Made by a program: the position numbers and the translations under genes
Part shown: piece after piece, positions 19,352 to 28,356 of the stretch
Layout: every line of letters begins with the position of its first letter
Numbering within the stretch: position 1 is the stretch's first letter
The notes under the pieces: generated by a model
Database searches by the model: none
Seen by the model: the letters and a program-made list of their open reading frames with translations, nothing else
What the model was told of the DNA's origin: nothing
NCBI RefSeq assembly: GCF_015234355.1
Contig: NZ_JADGMV010000004.1
Location: 124,001-188,000, forward strand
Length of the DNA stretch: 64,000 nucleotides
Direction: 5' to 3'
Source of the DNA: Psychrobacter sp. NG25
GTDB lineage: Bacteria; Pseudomonadota; Gammaproteobacteria; Pseudomonadales; Moraxellaceae

Positions 19352-20164
19352 ATGCCAGTCATTAAAATCAATGATGCAGATATTTATTATGAAGACAGTG
19401 CACCAAATGATGTGCAAAAGCCAGTCATGGTATTTGCCCACGGTCTGCTGTGGAGTACGCAAATATATGACGAACAAGTCAAACATTTCCAAGCAGATTA
19501 TCGCTGTATCGCTTTTGATTTCCGTGGACAAGGTCAATCGCAAATTACCAAGTCTGGCTATGATATGGATGCGCTCACAGAGGATACACTTGGCCTGATT
19601 GCTGCGCTTGGCATTGATAAATGTCACTTTGTAGGATTGTCTATGGGTGGTTTTGTCGCTCAGCGAGTTGCAATTAAGCGTCCTGATTTACTGCTATCGC
19701 TTACCTTATTAGCAACGTCTGCTGATCCTGAAGATCCTAAAAATATGCCGCAGTATCGTAAACTTGTCCAAGCCATTCGTTGGTTAGGTAGCAAGCGTGT
19801 GAGTAATAAACTCATGCCTATTATGTTTGGCAATACTTTTTTGGCAGACAAGCTGCGTAAAGTGGAACGCAAGCAATGGCTCACGATGCTACAAGGCAAT
19901 CGTAAAGGTGGTGTGATCAAGGCTACGATGGGTGTGATTGAGCGTAAAGGGATCTATGAGCAGCTTGGTGATATCACAACACCTACATTAATTATCGTTG
20001 GTGATGAAGATGTAGCGACCCCTTATGCAAAGGCTGAGCGCATGCATTTTGCGATTGCAGGGTCCAAGCTAGCGATTATTAAAGGTGCGGGTCATACGTC
20101 ATCTGTAGAAGAGCCAGAGCAAGTAAACCGAGTCATGAGTCAGTTTCTAGAAAATTGCGTGTAG
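19352..20164 (+). CDS. Alpha/beta hydrolase
   Basis: 270 residues with an alpha/beta hydrolase fold: oxyanion segment FAHGLLWS, nucleophile S97 in GLSMGGF, a probable acid in VGDEDVATP and a histidine in GAGHTSSVEEPEQV near the end. It resembles 3-oxoadipate enol-lactonase and esterase-like members, but there is no aromatic-degradation neighbour, so the substrate is unknown. AAGGACG precedes the ATG. The stop TAG falls inside the left end of a MITE-like repeat (copy F). Confidence 0.88.
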   Translation: MPVIKINDADIYYEDSAPNDVQKPVMVFAHGLLWSTQIYDEQVKHFQADYRCIAFDFRGQGQSQITKSGYDMDALTEDTLGLIAALGIDKCHFVGLSMGGFVAQRVAIKRPDLLLSLTLLATSADPEDPKNMPQYRKLVQAIRWLGSKRVSNKLMPIMFGNTFLADKLRKVERKQWLTMLQGNRKGGVIKATMGVIERKGIYEQLGDITTPTLIIVGDEDVATPYAKAERMHFAIAGSKLAIIKGAGHTSSVEEPEQVNRVMSQFLENCV

Positions 20165-20267
20165 TCAGTGAACGACTAAACCGCTACGGTGTTATCCTCC
20201 TTAGATATACTATTTGTACAATCTGCAGTCGGCTGCCTTGTACCTATTTTAGAGTTCTTTGACTATA
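20160..20267 (-). repeat. MITE-like intergenic repeat, copy F (subfamily 1, decayed)
   Basis: About 108 bp. Compared with the reverse complement of copy A it shares GTTATCCTC-type and TCTGCAnTnGG blocks, then TGCCTTGTACCTnTTTTA, and the end GACTATA. Its left end TGTAGTCA overlaps the stop codon of the hydrolase gene. Confidence 0.6.
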
Positions 20268-20304
20268 GTGTATTAAAGCCTCATTCTTAGGGTTAAACTT
20301 GGCA

Positions 20305-20342
20305 TAAAAAAGCAGCTATCAAATGATGATAGCGGCTTTTTT
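20305..20342. terminator. Bidirectional terminator
   Basis: Hairpin GCTATC / GATAGC extended by AAAAAAGC and GGCTTTTTT with a small bulge. It lies between the hydrolase gene (plus) and the end of the Ter-associated operon (minus). Confidence 0.75.
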
Positions 20343-20367
20343 GTGCTATAAATCAACTATCAGATAG

Positions 20368-21444
20368 CTACATTCGAGAGCTGTATTCACTACTGCCATC
20401 ATCAATAGTTCCAAATACTTCGGCACGATTCACGACCTCAGCCGCCCAAGCGCGATGCGTGGCTGGCTCTAACATGGTGTTGTTATATTTGAATACCGCT
20501 TTGGCTTCGCTATGAAGTATCGCTTGCGCCTCATCCAAGGTGCTGAGTGGTACGCAATAGGCTTGCTGTACCAAAGCAATTTGGCTTGGATGAATGACAG
20601 TTTTGCCAACCAAACCTAAGCTGACATCATGGGTCAGCTCCTGCATAAACAGTGTTGGTTGATCTAAGTATTCAAACACGGGTGCCGTCAGATAAAAGCC
20701 ATGTGGCACAAAGCAGCCAAGCAGCTGATAGGCTAGGGTGCCGATTGGCGTATCATAGACAATACTGTGCTTAGGTCGCCTGAGACGCAGCGCGGCAAAC
20801 AAGTCATTGCCACCGATACGCAGTGCAAACACTGGCTGGCTAAAAGCTTCTTTAAAACCGATGGCCAGTTCTTGATTGTGATGTGGATTGAATAAGGCGG
20901 CAGTCTCAAGCGTGGGCATCAATAGTTGCTCGGCACTTAGATTCTGACAAGCCATGCGCCAGTTGGATAAGCTATACATATCGACTTTTGGCATGACGAA
21001 ACCATCGATGAGATCGATATGAGGGTAGTCCGCCAACTGTTGCAGCATCATCGGATTGCGCGGACGAATAAATACCAACGGACGAGTTGGATGTTGAGTT
21101 TTGATGTCTGCTTTTCTAGAGGGGTTATTGATACTATCGACATGCGTAGCCCATGTGTCGAGTAATGCTTGCAAGCGATCAAGCGCTAAGTCGACGTCAC
21201 TATGGCTGACCGCATCTTCTAAACAAATAATAATACTATTAATCGTGGGCAGCTTGTCACGTTTGATGACCTGCCATATATCTTCGCGAGTTGCAGGCAT
21301 ATAAAGGCTAGCACCAAGCTGATAAGGATGGTGGGTGTGTGGTTTAACCATTGCATGACGCTCAGTAAATAGATGAGCGTAAGACTGGGAATGGTTATAG
21401 AAGCTTGCTTCGTTGTGTGGCGTATCTGACATAGTTGGCATCAT
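20368..21444 (-). CDS. HpcH/HpaI aldolase / citrate-lyase beta-like protein of the Ter cluster
   Basis: 358 residues of the CitE/HpcH TIM-barrel superfamily: SLYMPATREDIW near the start, ICLEDAVSHSD (acidic metal site), FIRPRN, GFVMPKVD, LMPTLETAALF and GLVGKTVIHPSQIALVQQ. These enzymes cleave or form C-C bonds of CoA-type or small keto-acid substrates. It is the last gene of the operon that begins at 27626, separated from the stiP-like gene by 145 bp containing a small MITE remnant. CitE-like genes of this type accompany Ter phosphoribosyltransferases in many genomes, where a role in building a nucleoside-like compound has been proposed; the actual substrate is unknown. The start could also be the ATG four codons later (21432). 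Confidence 0.85.
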   Translation of the reverse strand: MMPTMSDTPHNEASFYNHSQSYAHLFTERHAMVKPHTHHPYQLGASLYMPATREDIWQVIKRDKLPTINSIIICLEDAVSHSDVDLALDRLQALLDTWATHVDSINNPSRKADIKTQHPTRPLVFIRPRNPMMLQQLADYPHIDLIDGFVMPKVDMYSLSNWRMACQNLSAEQLLMPTLETAALFNPHHNQELAIGFKEAFSQPVFALRIGGNDLFAALRLRRPKHSIVYDTPIGTLAYQLLGCFVPHGFYLTAPVFEYLDQPTLFMQELTHDVSLGLVGKTVIHPSQIALVQQAYCVPLSTLDEAQAILHSEAKAVFKYNNTMLEPATHRAWAAEVVNRAEVFGTIDDGSSEYSSRM

Positions 21445-21537
21445 AAGTAGTGATAAGTAAGGAGTTATAAAAAATCGAAGTTATTATCAAGTGGCATGGC
21501 TCAAGGGTCATTACTTATCAACAGCTCTAAATATAGT

Positions 21538-21575
21538 TATAGTCAATCCTTTATAAAAGAACTGAAACAACTATA
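21538..21575 (-). repeat. 38-bp internally deleted MITE-like remnant, copy E
   Basis: Consists of the two ends of subfamily 1 joined together: TATAGTCAATCCTTTATAAA and then AACTGAAACAACTATA. It lies between two genes of the Ter operon. Confidence 0.6.
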
Positions 21576-21589
21576 TTAAAAAATAGCCA

Positions 21590-22792
21590 TTAGCTGTCTT
21601 TGGTGCGTTGCTTGATTAGAGTGATGGCTTGATAAGGCAGTATTTTATCACCTAATACACTGATAGCGATATCTCGTTGCGCACATAAATGTCTGAGTAG
21701 TATCGTATCTGGATGATCGGCTGTTGCTAGCAAAATACGTTCAGGATCGCGGCGTAATATTGCTCTTGTTGCTTCTGCAATGGTTGGCTTGATTCGGTTA
21801 CGATTGTCGATAGCATAATCTGCTGCGAGCGTATCGATTAAGTCAGCCGTTTGATAACGAGGTTGTTTATATAGTGACAAACATTGCAAAGAGTTGGTCA
21901 GTACACGACGTGCTGCATCGATGCGATCGATGAAGGCTAAACTGTGATCTGAAGCTACCAAGTTATCATAAAAAACACTGCGATGTAGCCCTGATTGCGG
22001 CTCGGTATATAAGCTGCGTGATATCAGTCCTGACACGGTACTGTTTAGTAGCCCTGATGGAATCAACCAGTCTTCTTCGCTAGCAGCAAGCCAAGCGACA
22101 CCAGCCGGATCAGCCAGCGTTAATAATGGAATCACACCTTTACCCTGATGAAAAATATTAGCGAAATTTGAATGGCTAGGGTTTCTAAATACCTCTAGGC
22201 TACGGGATAGCTCTTGGTAAATAGCGCCTTTACCTGTCCATCCGTCAACGAATACAATTGGGCTGTTTGGATGTGTTTTTAATATTAATGCTAGGGCGAC
22301 AGAATCCAAACCGCGGTCACGAATGATACTAATGCCGTAATGTATGCTTGGCAAAGCGTGGCGGCTATCAGTATCTGCTAACGCACGCTGTAACAGTACC
22401 CCAATCGGCAGACCTGCGCGCACTAAGCTGACTAATACTAATGGATTCTCAGTATTAACGGTCTGCTCAAAAGTACCTTGTAATGTATGAGCCAAGTTAG
22501 CGATATCAGTCGCAGTTCTATTCGTACCTTGCTCTAGCGCCTGATGATAGAGTCGCTCATGCATCGCTGTTGGTGCATCTTCTAATGTTAACATATCAGA
22601 ATAATGACGCTGGCCACTTTGGATGAGCGCTTCTTTTTGGCTGACCGGCACATCAGCCACGGCATCTTTATCAACGATATCGAGCAGAACGGTCACATCA
22701 CTGGCAAGGTAACTGCCTGAACCGTAACTTTTTAAGTCGGCTGTTTTTGTATTGAGGTTATTTGAAATCATGATAGCAATATTGTCACTCAT
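21590..22792 (-). CDS. StiP-type phosphoribosyltransferase-like protein (PF11202 family)
   Basis: 400 residues from ATG 22792. The N-terminus has the family segment SYLASDVTVLLDIVD. A phosphoribosyltransferase-like core follows, with the PRPP-loop-like motif IVFVDGWTGKGAI (about 179-191) preceded by VLVSLVRAGLPIGVLL and HYGISIIRDRGLD. Databases often name the family cysteine protease StiP after one member, but the motifs here are those of a phosphoribosyltransferase fold. No Shine-Dalgarno is visible at this start; the gene follows the HAD gene by 43 nt and may be coupled to it. An upstream in-frame extension to 22897 overlaps the HAD gene and seems unlikely. It is the second PRTase in this operon. 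Confidence 0.82.
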   Translation of the reverse strand: MSDNIAIMISNNLNTKTADLKSYGSGSYLASDVTVLLDIVDKDAVADVPVSQKEALIQSGQRHYSDMLTLEDAPTAMHERLYHQALEQGTNRTATDIANLAHTLQGTFEQTVNTENPLVLVSLVRAGLPIGVLLQRALADTDSRHALPSIHYGISIIRDRGLDSVALALILKTHPNSPIVFVDGWTGKGAIYQELSRSLEVFRNPSHSNFANIFHQGKGVIPLLTLADPAGVAWLAASEEDWLIPSGLLNSTVSGLISRSLYTEPQSGLHRSVFYDNLVASDHSLAFIDRIDAARRVLTNSLQCLSLYKQPRYQTADLIDTLAADYAIDNRNRIKPTIAEATRAILRRDPERILLATADHPDTILLRHLCAQRDIAISVLGDKILPYQAITLIKQRTKDS

Positions 22793-22835
22793 TATAGGAA
22801 AAGGTGAGGATCGAGAGAATGAATAACCTAGCCTA

Positions 22836-23669
22836 TCACAAAGGCTGTAACTGCGATTGTAACTGCGAATGCAGTTGACCGTGATTGGGCATTCCATACC
22901 AGTCTAGCAATTGCAGAAATGGCAAGTCCGCTAGGCTGTCACCAAAGCCAAAACTAGGTCGCTGACTGTCTAAATGATGCTCTAATAAAAACTTTACAGC
23001 ATGATGCTTATGCACGGCACGCGGCAATATCGCTAGATTATTTGCATTCACGTGTACATAAAAGTCTTGATCAAAATCACGTATCAGCGTTGGCAACTTT
23101 TCAGCTAAATCTATCAATGCTTGATGGTTTTTGTGAGCATGTTTAATAGCCAAATAAATGGTTAATTCTGCAGCAACAGAACCATTATTGAAGCTATCGA
23201 TATGCGGTGTAAATACGAGCTGACTACCATCACTTTTGCTGTAATTGGCGAATACTTGGCTCAGCTGATTTAATTTATCTTGCAATGGTGCAAGCTGGTT
23301 ATGCATATGCTGTTGCCACTGGGCTTGTAGCTTGCCATCTTTACTGAGAATAATCGCACCATGAGTCAGGACTTGCCAACTTTCAAAAGGCAGCTTCACG
23401 CGTTTGATTTCACTACGGTCACGGGCAGTGACGACTACCAACTCAGTGCTGGCAAGTAGCCAATTAAATAGCACCGCTTGACGTTGACTCATAAAGCTTA
23501 ATGGCTCGTCTTGCTTATTGACGGTCGCACAAACCAATTGCTCAGGCTCCGTAGTGGGTAAGTCCCATGCGTCAATTTTGCGTTGAGTTTGGAATAGCGT
23601 ATCGTCTAAATCCATTAAGGCATAGGGTTTTACGATATTTGCATTGGGCTGAAAAAATGGGGTGGTCAT
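22836..23669 (-). CDS. HAD-superfamily hydrolase of the Ter cluster
   Basis: 277 residues. HAD motif I is ALMDLDDTLFQT (Asp20 and Asp22), motif II lies in VVVTARDRSE, and the C-terminal motif FGFGDSLADLPFL supplies the metal-binding acidic residues. It is probably a phosphatase acting on a sugar or nucleotide phosphate. AGGAACGG precedes the ATG. It sits 41 nt after the PRTase/TRSP gene and 43 nt before the StiP-like gene, in the same operon; HAD enzymes are a standard member of the Ter-linked biosynthetic module. Confidence 0.85.
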   Translation of the reverse strand: MTTPFFQPNANIVKPYALMDLDDTLFQTQRKIDAWDLPTTEPEQLVCATVNKQDEPLSFMSQRQAVLFNWLLASTELVVVTARDRSEIKRVKLPFESWQVLTHGAIILSKDGKLQAQWQQHMHNQLAPLQDKLNQLSQVFANYSKSDGSQLVFTPHIDSFNNGSVAAELTIYLAIKHAHKNHQALIDLAEKLPTLIRDFDQDFYVHVNANNLAILPRAVHKHHAVKFLLEHHLDSQRPSFGFGDSLADLPFLQLLDWYGMPNHGQLHSQLQSQLQPL

Positions 23670-23710
23670 AGAACCGTTCCTAAACGTTAAACAGAATGTT
23701 ATATAGTAAA

Positions 23711-25006
23711 TTAAGGCGTAGGACTAACCACCAGTACGTTATCTAAACCTTGCCACATGTCATCAACGCTATCGCTTGAGGTCTCTACACACAGCACAAT
23801 TAAATCCCAATCACTAGGCTCGACGTTATAAGCAAAGTTGGTCATACCAAGCCCATAATTATCACTAAAGCTTAACATGGTGGTAATCGCACCACCCAGA
23901 GCAATGGGTGACCGTGTCAAGGCACTAAAGTTAACGGTTTTTTTAGAGTTTTTAACCTGACCTTCAAGCCATTCAGCCAATAAAAATGGCAGCCACACAA
24001 ACTCATTACTACCTAATACCAGAATTCGCTCAGGCAACTGCTGTTTGTCAAACGGTGCTTGATCACTAAAACTCGTCAATGCTGCTTGAAAATTCTCCAA
24101 ATAGTTAACGAACCCATCGGTACTGTCTGGTGTGGGGAAACGTCCCCAATTGCCCGTGTTGCCTAATGACTGACTACCAGCATCAGTGGTATCGACCGAT
24201 GGCATGGTAATGGGTTCAGGATTGGGTGCATCCGTCCATTGCCAAGCACCAGATAGTAGATGATGACGATGAAAGTCAATGTTCGGTAAACGAGCAGATA
24301 TGGCGTCGTCTACATCCGCTGTACCTTGATTCTGACTTAGAGACCAGTCAACCAACGTGGTGAGGTGCACTTGCTCTAATTGGCTTAGCCCTGCATTGCG
24401 TAGTGCTGTGACGACATTGACGCAAGTATTACCCGTTGACGCTTCATCATCGACCATAATCAAAGTTTTACTGGCCAGTAGCTGTGCTTGCGTGATTTTA
24501 TCAGAGCTTTGGTAAATGAGATGCTGGCTAGCATGACTGTGGTCTTCGCTGAATGTGGTCAGCAACGTTTCACTGTTATCATCATTGTGTTGCGCATGAC
24601 GCGTAGAATTTAATAATAAAGCATTAGGGTAACGCGTTTGTAGTGCTTGATGGACGCCAGCCGATAAGCCAACGGCCGTCTCTGCCATGCCAATAACCAA
24701 AATCGGCTCAGGTAAATCGCTAGGCACTAAATTTGCCAGATCCGTAAAAGCACTACGCATCGTACTAGGCGCTACCGGAATATGACGGCCTAAGACTTTT
24801 GACACAAATAAAAACGCACGTTTTGGATTGATACGCTGGGCAAACCCGAGTAAGTCTTCTAATTGATAGTTGTCATCTTTTTGCGAGTCGTTTTTAGCCG
24901 CTGCTGGATTAATTTTATAAGTCAGATCAAGCGTACCGCGAGGTAAGGCGATACTTCGCTTATAGGTTTTATGAGATGTTGTACTATTTTTAAAATCAGT
25001 TATCAC
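23711..25006 (-). CDS. Phosphoribosyltransferase (PRTase_2) with C-terminal TRSP domain
   Basis: 431 residues. The N-terminal half is a phosphoribosyltransferase with a classical PRPP-binding loop, LIMVDDEASTGNT (182-194), preceded by ILVIGMAETAVGLSAGV. The C-terminal half (about 285-431, from GRFPTPDST onward) matches the TRSP domain that follows PRTase_2 in Ter operons. The start is GTG at 25006, overlapping the end of the NYN gene by 11 nt, so translation is likely coupled. A role in making a nucleoside-like metabolite has been proposed for the family; no substrate is known. Confidence 0.87.
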   Translation of the reverse strand: MITDFKNSTTSHKTYKRSIALPRGTLDLTYKINPAAAKNDSQKDDNYQLEDLLGFAQRINPKRAFLFVSKVLGRHIPVAPSTMRSAFTDLANLVPSDLPEPILVIGMAETAVGLSAGVHQALQTRYPNALLLNSTRHAQHNDDNSETLLTTFSEDHSHASQHLIYQSSDKITQAQLLASKTLIMVDDEASTGNTCVNVVTALRNAGLSQLEQVHLTTLVDWSLSQNQGTADVDDAISARLPNIDFHRHHLLSGAWQWTDAPNPEPITMPSVDTTDAGSQSLGNTGNWGRFPTPDSTDGFVNYLENFQAALTSFSDQAPFDKQQLPERILVLGSNEFVWLPFLLAEWLEGQVKNSKKTVNFSALTRSPIALGGAITTMLSFSDNYGLGMTNFAYNVEPSDWDLIVLCVETSSDSVDDMWQGLDNVLVVSPTP

Positions 25007-26318
25007 TTAGTTCTACCCCATATTTTTCACAGAGATAACGTAGGTCGCCATCTATATTTTGATGTTTTGGCACAAACTGCCATTGGTTGCCAGTTCGGTT
25101 TAACGTAAATAATATTAGGCTTTTACCTGATTTATTTTGGACGTCAAATTTGCCTGAGAATAATAATGTATTTTGCTGCTCATCAGTGATATTTAATTCA
25201 ATAGTGGTTTGCTGTGAGTCAGTCGCTAAGCTTTCCAGTTCACTTGATAGCACGAAGTTAAGTTGTTCAATGCTAGTAGGTTGCTGGCTTAGATTACAAC
25301 TGAACTCAGATACTGATGTATTACTTTCGAGCTGCTGATTTAGTTCGATTGAACCATCCTCGCTATGCGTTTGACCATAAAATATCATATCTTCATCACC
25401 GCGTACCTTTGCAGTGGGAGTCACTCTAAATAAGACAGCATCGATAGTAGGTGCTGTTGATATTTTGACAAGAATAGGAGCAGCTGGGAACAGGTTAGAA
25501 TTTGGCTTAGTATTAATCGTTTTTTTATTAGCAGTTGTAGCGGCTGTTAAGGCCTTCTGTATTTTAATCTTTGCCCACATGCCATTAGATTGCTTTCTAA
25601 TATCATATAAACGCAGTGCAATCATTAAATTAGAAAATTTATCATAGCCATACTTATCGAGTTTGATGTCATTATGGTTTTTATTAAGCTCGCTGGCTAT
25701 ATAAGAGAGATTCGACCAACCATTATGAGCATTAGTATTTTCTTTGATTATTTTATTTAATAGGTTAATTAAGTGCGTTTGTGTCTGTAGTTGTTGAGTT
25801 GTCCATTGTTTTGATGAATTATTATCAGGTGCTTTTTTAGGAGAAAGGGTTGTTTTCGGAGAATTGCTATTATGCAGCTCGTGCAATAAATCTTCTACAT
25901 AAAAAAATTTATCACAAGCCTGCGAAAAGGCGCTAACCGTATTACGTTTGCCAAAGCCAAATACCTTTACATGGTTTTTGCGAATACGTAAAGCTAATGA
26001 GGTAAAGTCACTATCACTTGATATGAGACAAAATCCATCGTAATTATTTCTATACAGCAAATCCATGGCTTCAATGACCATGCCTATATCAGTGGCGTTT
26101 TTGCCTTTAACATAAGCGAACTGCTGCATAGGATCGATAGCATATTTGAGTAATGCTTCTTGCCAACTTTGAATATGAGCATTTCCCCAATCACCATATA
26201 TTTTTTTGCAAGTAATATGACCAAGCTTTTCTATTTCTTGCAAAATATGGCCAATATTTTTTGCTGATGCATTATCAGCATCGATAAGTATGGCTATATT
26301 TTTGAGCTGAGCTGACAT
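24996..26318 (-). CDS. NYN nuclease-LOTUS-TerD fusion protein
   Basis: 440 residues in three parts. Residues 6-145 are a NYN/LabA-type PIN-like nuclease domain (IAILIDADNAS, YGDWGN, KNATDIGMVIEAMDL, LISSDSDFTSLALRIR); the acidic metal-site residues D13, D15, D77, D102 and D104 are all present. Residues about 172-252 look like an OST-HTH/LOTUS RNA-binding winged helix (HNGWSNLSYIASEL, ending NGMWAKIK). Residues about 280-438 are a TerD-type domain, closest to the first domain of the TerA-like protein at 31663 (shared GDxDMIFYGQT), lacking the GEGDGDDE calcium motif. AGGGAA precedes the ATG. Expected to be a cytoplasmic RNase tethered to Ter proteins; the activity is inferred. Confidence 0.85.
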   Translation of the reverse strand: MSAQLKNIAILIDADNASAKNIGHILQEIEKLGHITCKKIYGDWGNAHIQSWQEALLKYAIDPMQQFAYVKGKNATDIGMVIEAMDLLYRNNYDGFCLISSDSDFTSLALRIRKNHVKVFGFGKRNTVSAFSQACDKFFYVEDLLHELHNSNSPKTTLSPKKAPDNNSSKQWTTQQLQTQTHLINLLNKIIKENTNAHNGWSNLSYIASELNKNHNDIKLDKYGYDKFSNLMIALRLYDIRKQSNGMWAKIKIQKALTAATTANKKTINTKPNSNLFPAAPILVKISTAPTIDAVLFRVTPTAKVRGDEDMIFYGQTHSEDGSIELNQQLESNTSVSEFSCNLSQQPTSIEQLNFVLSSELESLATDSQQTTIELNITDEQQNTLLFSGKFDVQNKSGKSLILFTLNRTGNQWQFVPKHQNIDGDLRYLCEKYGVELSDN

Positions 26319-26384
26319 TTATATTCCCTAATACTTTTTCTTTAAGTCACTGTTTTATATTTTTTAGGTTCGTTCCATGATTCC

Positions 26385-27626
26385 TCAATCTTGACAGCCA
26401 ACAAGCCATAGCGCACCGCGGCTTTGTTTGCTCAACTGCGGTGTGGTTAGTGGTGGCACTTTTGCATGAGGCGAGTCTGATAAGTCATCTAAGCCAATGC
26501 CAATGCCAGCGCTCGCTAGCAGGGCAGATAATAACTGAAATTTCACTGCGTAGTTCATGTTTTGTGCATGTTCGTGTACGAGGCTAGAGGTTACCATACC
26601 GACAACTTCACCAGTAGGCAGTAATAAAGGACTGCCACTAGAGCCGGGCTGAATAGGTGCGGTGAATTGCATATAGCGAATATCGTTACCAAATCCTGTC
26701 AGACCTGAGATACAACCTTGCGTGACTTGTAATTGGCTACTCAGTCCTGACAACGGGAATCCCAGTGTGGTAATGGTCTCTCCCAAATTATCAGAGCATC
26801 GCTGCGCTAATGGCAAATAGCTAGGCAGAGGTTCGCTTACTCGAATAATAGCTGAGTCGCTGCCGATATCGCTAAGGACTACTTGCGCTTCCCGATCAGG
26901 CTGGCCTTGCTGACGGACACCAATCATCGCTGCTGACTCAATCACATGATAGCAAGTCAATAGGTGATAGGGGTCAATAGCGAATGCTGTTCCCGTCCAA
27001 GTCTCACCAGGTTGAACGTGACGTGGCGGTCGCGACTCGTTGTTTGGCTGAGTTCGCTGTTGCTGCTGAGCCGATTGAATAAGTGCATGCGTATCTGGCG
27101 GACGGGTATCGAGACTGATTTCGACTCGATGCTCTACGCTTGCTAGTCCTTGTGTAGAGCTTTCGCCCAGTGCGCGGCATTTAAACTGGCCGTTACGTCG
27201 ATATATTTCCAATACAATGGCAGCTTTGATATGACGCTCATTTGCAGTGAAATCATATTTTATCTCATCATTGTTGAGTGTTAAACAGATATTATTGAGT
27301 TCAATCGCTGGTAGGTTAAGGCTTGGATCATGATAGACATATGCAATCAATTGCAAAGAAACAACACCTTGCGTATCAAATAATTTGGTCAAATCTAGCT
27401 GCCATGCGCTTGGATTATCATTGTTGTCTAATTGAGCCCAGTCCTTGGGTTGATGAAGGTAGGCAGGGCTACAAGCTGCTTTACGACGTTCATTTAACGG
27501 CAGCCATATCAGTCCAAGTTGCTGCCCAAATGTAAGCTGATCTGTTGTAGAAAAGGCAACCGAACAATTAGATTGCGTGATAATCGTATTTGCTCCTAGC
27601 ACTAACGCGGTCTGTACAGTCATCAT
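26385..27626 (-). CDS. TerD-domain/trypsin-like serine protease fusion
   Basis: 413 residues. Residues about 1-165 form a divergent TerD-type domain, recognised by the terminal block AAIVLEIYRRNGQFKCRALGES that matches the end of TerD proteins ([18 protein letters not shown]). After a Gln/Pro-rich linker (about 170-205), residues 206-390 are a trypsin/HtrA-type protease with a full triad: H227 in LLTCYHVI, D257 in GSDSAIIRV and S330 in QPGSSGSPLL. No signal peptide, so it should act in the cytoplasm. It is the first gene of the six-gene operon. Substrate unknown. Confidence 0.83.
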   Translation of the reverse strand: MMTVQTALVLGANTIITQSNCSVAFSTTDQLTFGQQLGLIWLPLNERRKAACSPAYLHQPKDWAQLDNNDNPSAWQLDLTKLFDTQGVVSLQLIAYVYHDPSLNLPAIELNNICLTLNNDEIKYDFTANERHIKAAIVLEIYRRNGQFKCRALGESSTQGLASVEHRVEISLDTRPPDTHALIQSAQQQQRTQPNNESRPPRHVQPGETWTGTAFAIDPYHLLTCYHVIESAAMIGVRQQGQPDREAQVVLSDIGSDSAIIRVSEPLPSYLPLAQRCSDNLGETITTLGFPLSGLSSQLQVTQGCISGLTGFGNDIRYMQFTAPIQPGSSGSPLLLPTGEVVGMVTSSLVHEHAQNMNYAVKFQLLSALLASAGIGIGLDDLSDSPHAKVPPLTTPQLSKQSRGALWLVGCQD

Positions 27627-28356
27627 ATGCCTCTAGTTCAGTCGATTATAAGTCATTATAGACAGTTTTTAGATAGCTGTTTAAATAACTATGGGGTCAC
27701 TAAAAAAACCGATATTTGTGCATTATAATGGTTTTTGTTTATAATTCGGTATAGTTAATACATCACTGTTCTAAATTCTAATATTAAGCTAAAGCATCTA
27801 GTAAAAAGCAAACTTTAAAAATCACTCTAAACTGTAATTCAAAAGGCCTATTGCTTACTTTTAATTAAATAAAATAAGTCTCTATTTTTGGCTTTCAACC
27901 ACCTATCGGATAATATCGCCATTTATCCGGCGATATTGAGTTAGCTCTTGTCATAATATATCTACTCAGTAATAATGCTACATAATTGCTTCTATAAAGT
28001 AACTGATTTTTATTAGAGAAGGGTTAGGTAATGGTCAAACCTGTAGATATTTTAAATATTATCTATGAGTAATTCTCTTGTATTAGAAGGGCAAAAGCTA
28101 AGAAGAATAAATATAAAGCTGAGCTTCATTGTTAGTGATAAAAAATTTATCAAATACATAAAGTGCAAATTCGCTTGTTCCGTATCAATAAGTATTAAAA
28201 GAAAGTAAATGTCTTGAACATTGCCTTCTCGTCACATTCATTCGACAAGAAAGTCGATAAACCATAAGTCTGAAACTGAATTTATATTAGCCATTGAGCT
28301 TGCATAGACAGCTTAATACTAAAAAGTTTAGCGATTTTTTAGAAAAGGAGTGATCT
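27627..28356. other. Large AT-rich intergenic region (730 bp)
   Basis: Divergent spacer between the TerD-protease operon (minus) and the V4R-like gene (plus). It must hold both promoters. There is no reading frame with a ribosome binding site and no RNA I can recognise. Confidence 0.5.
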
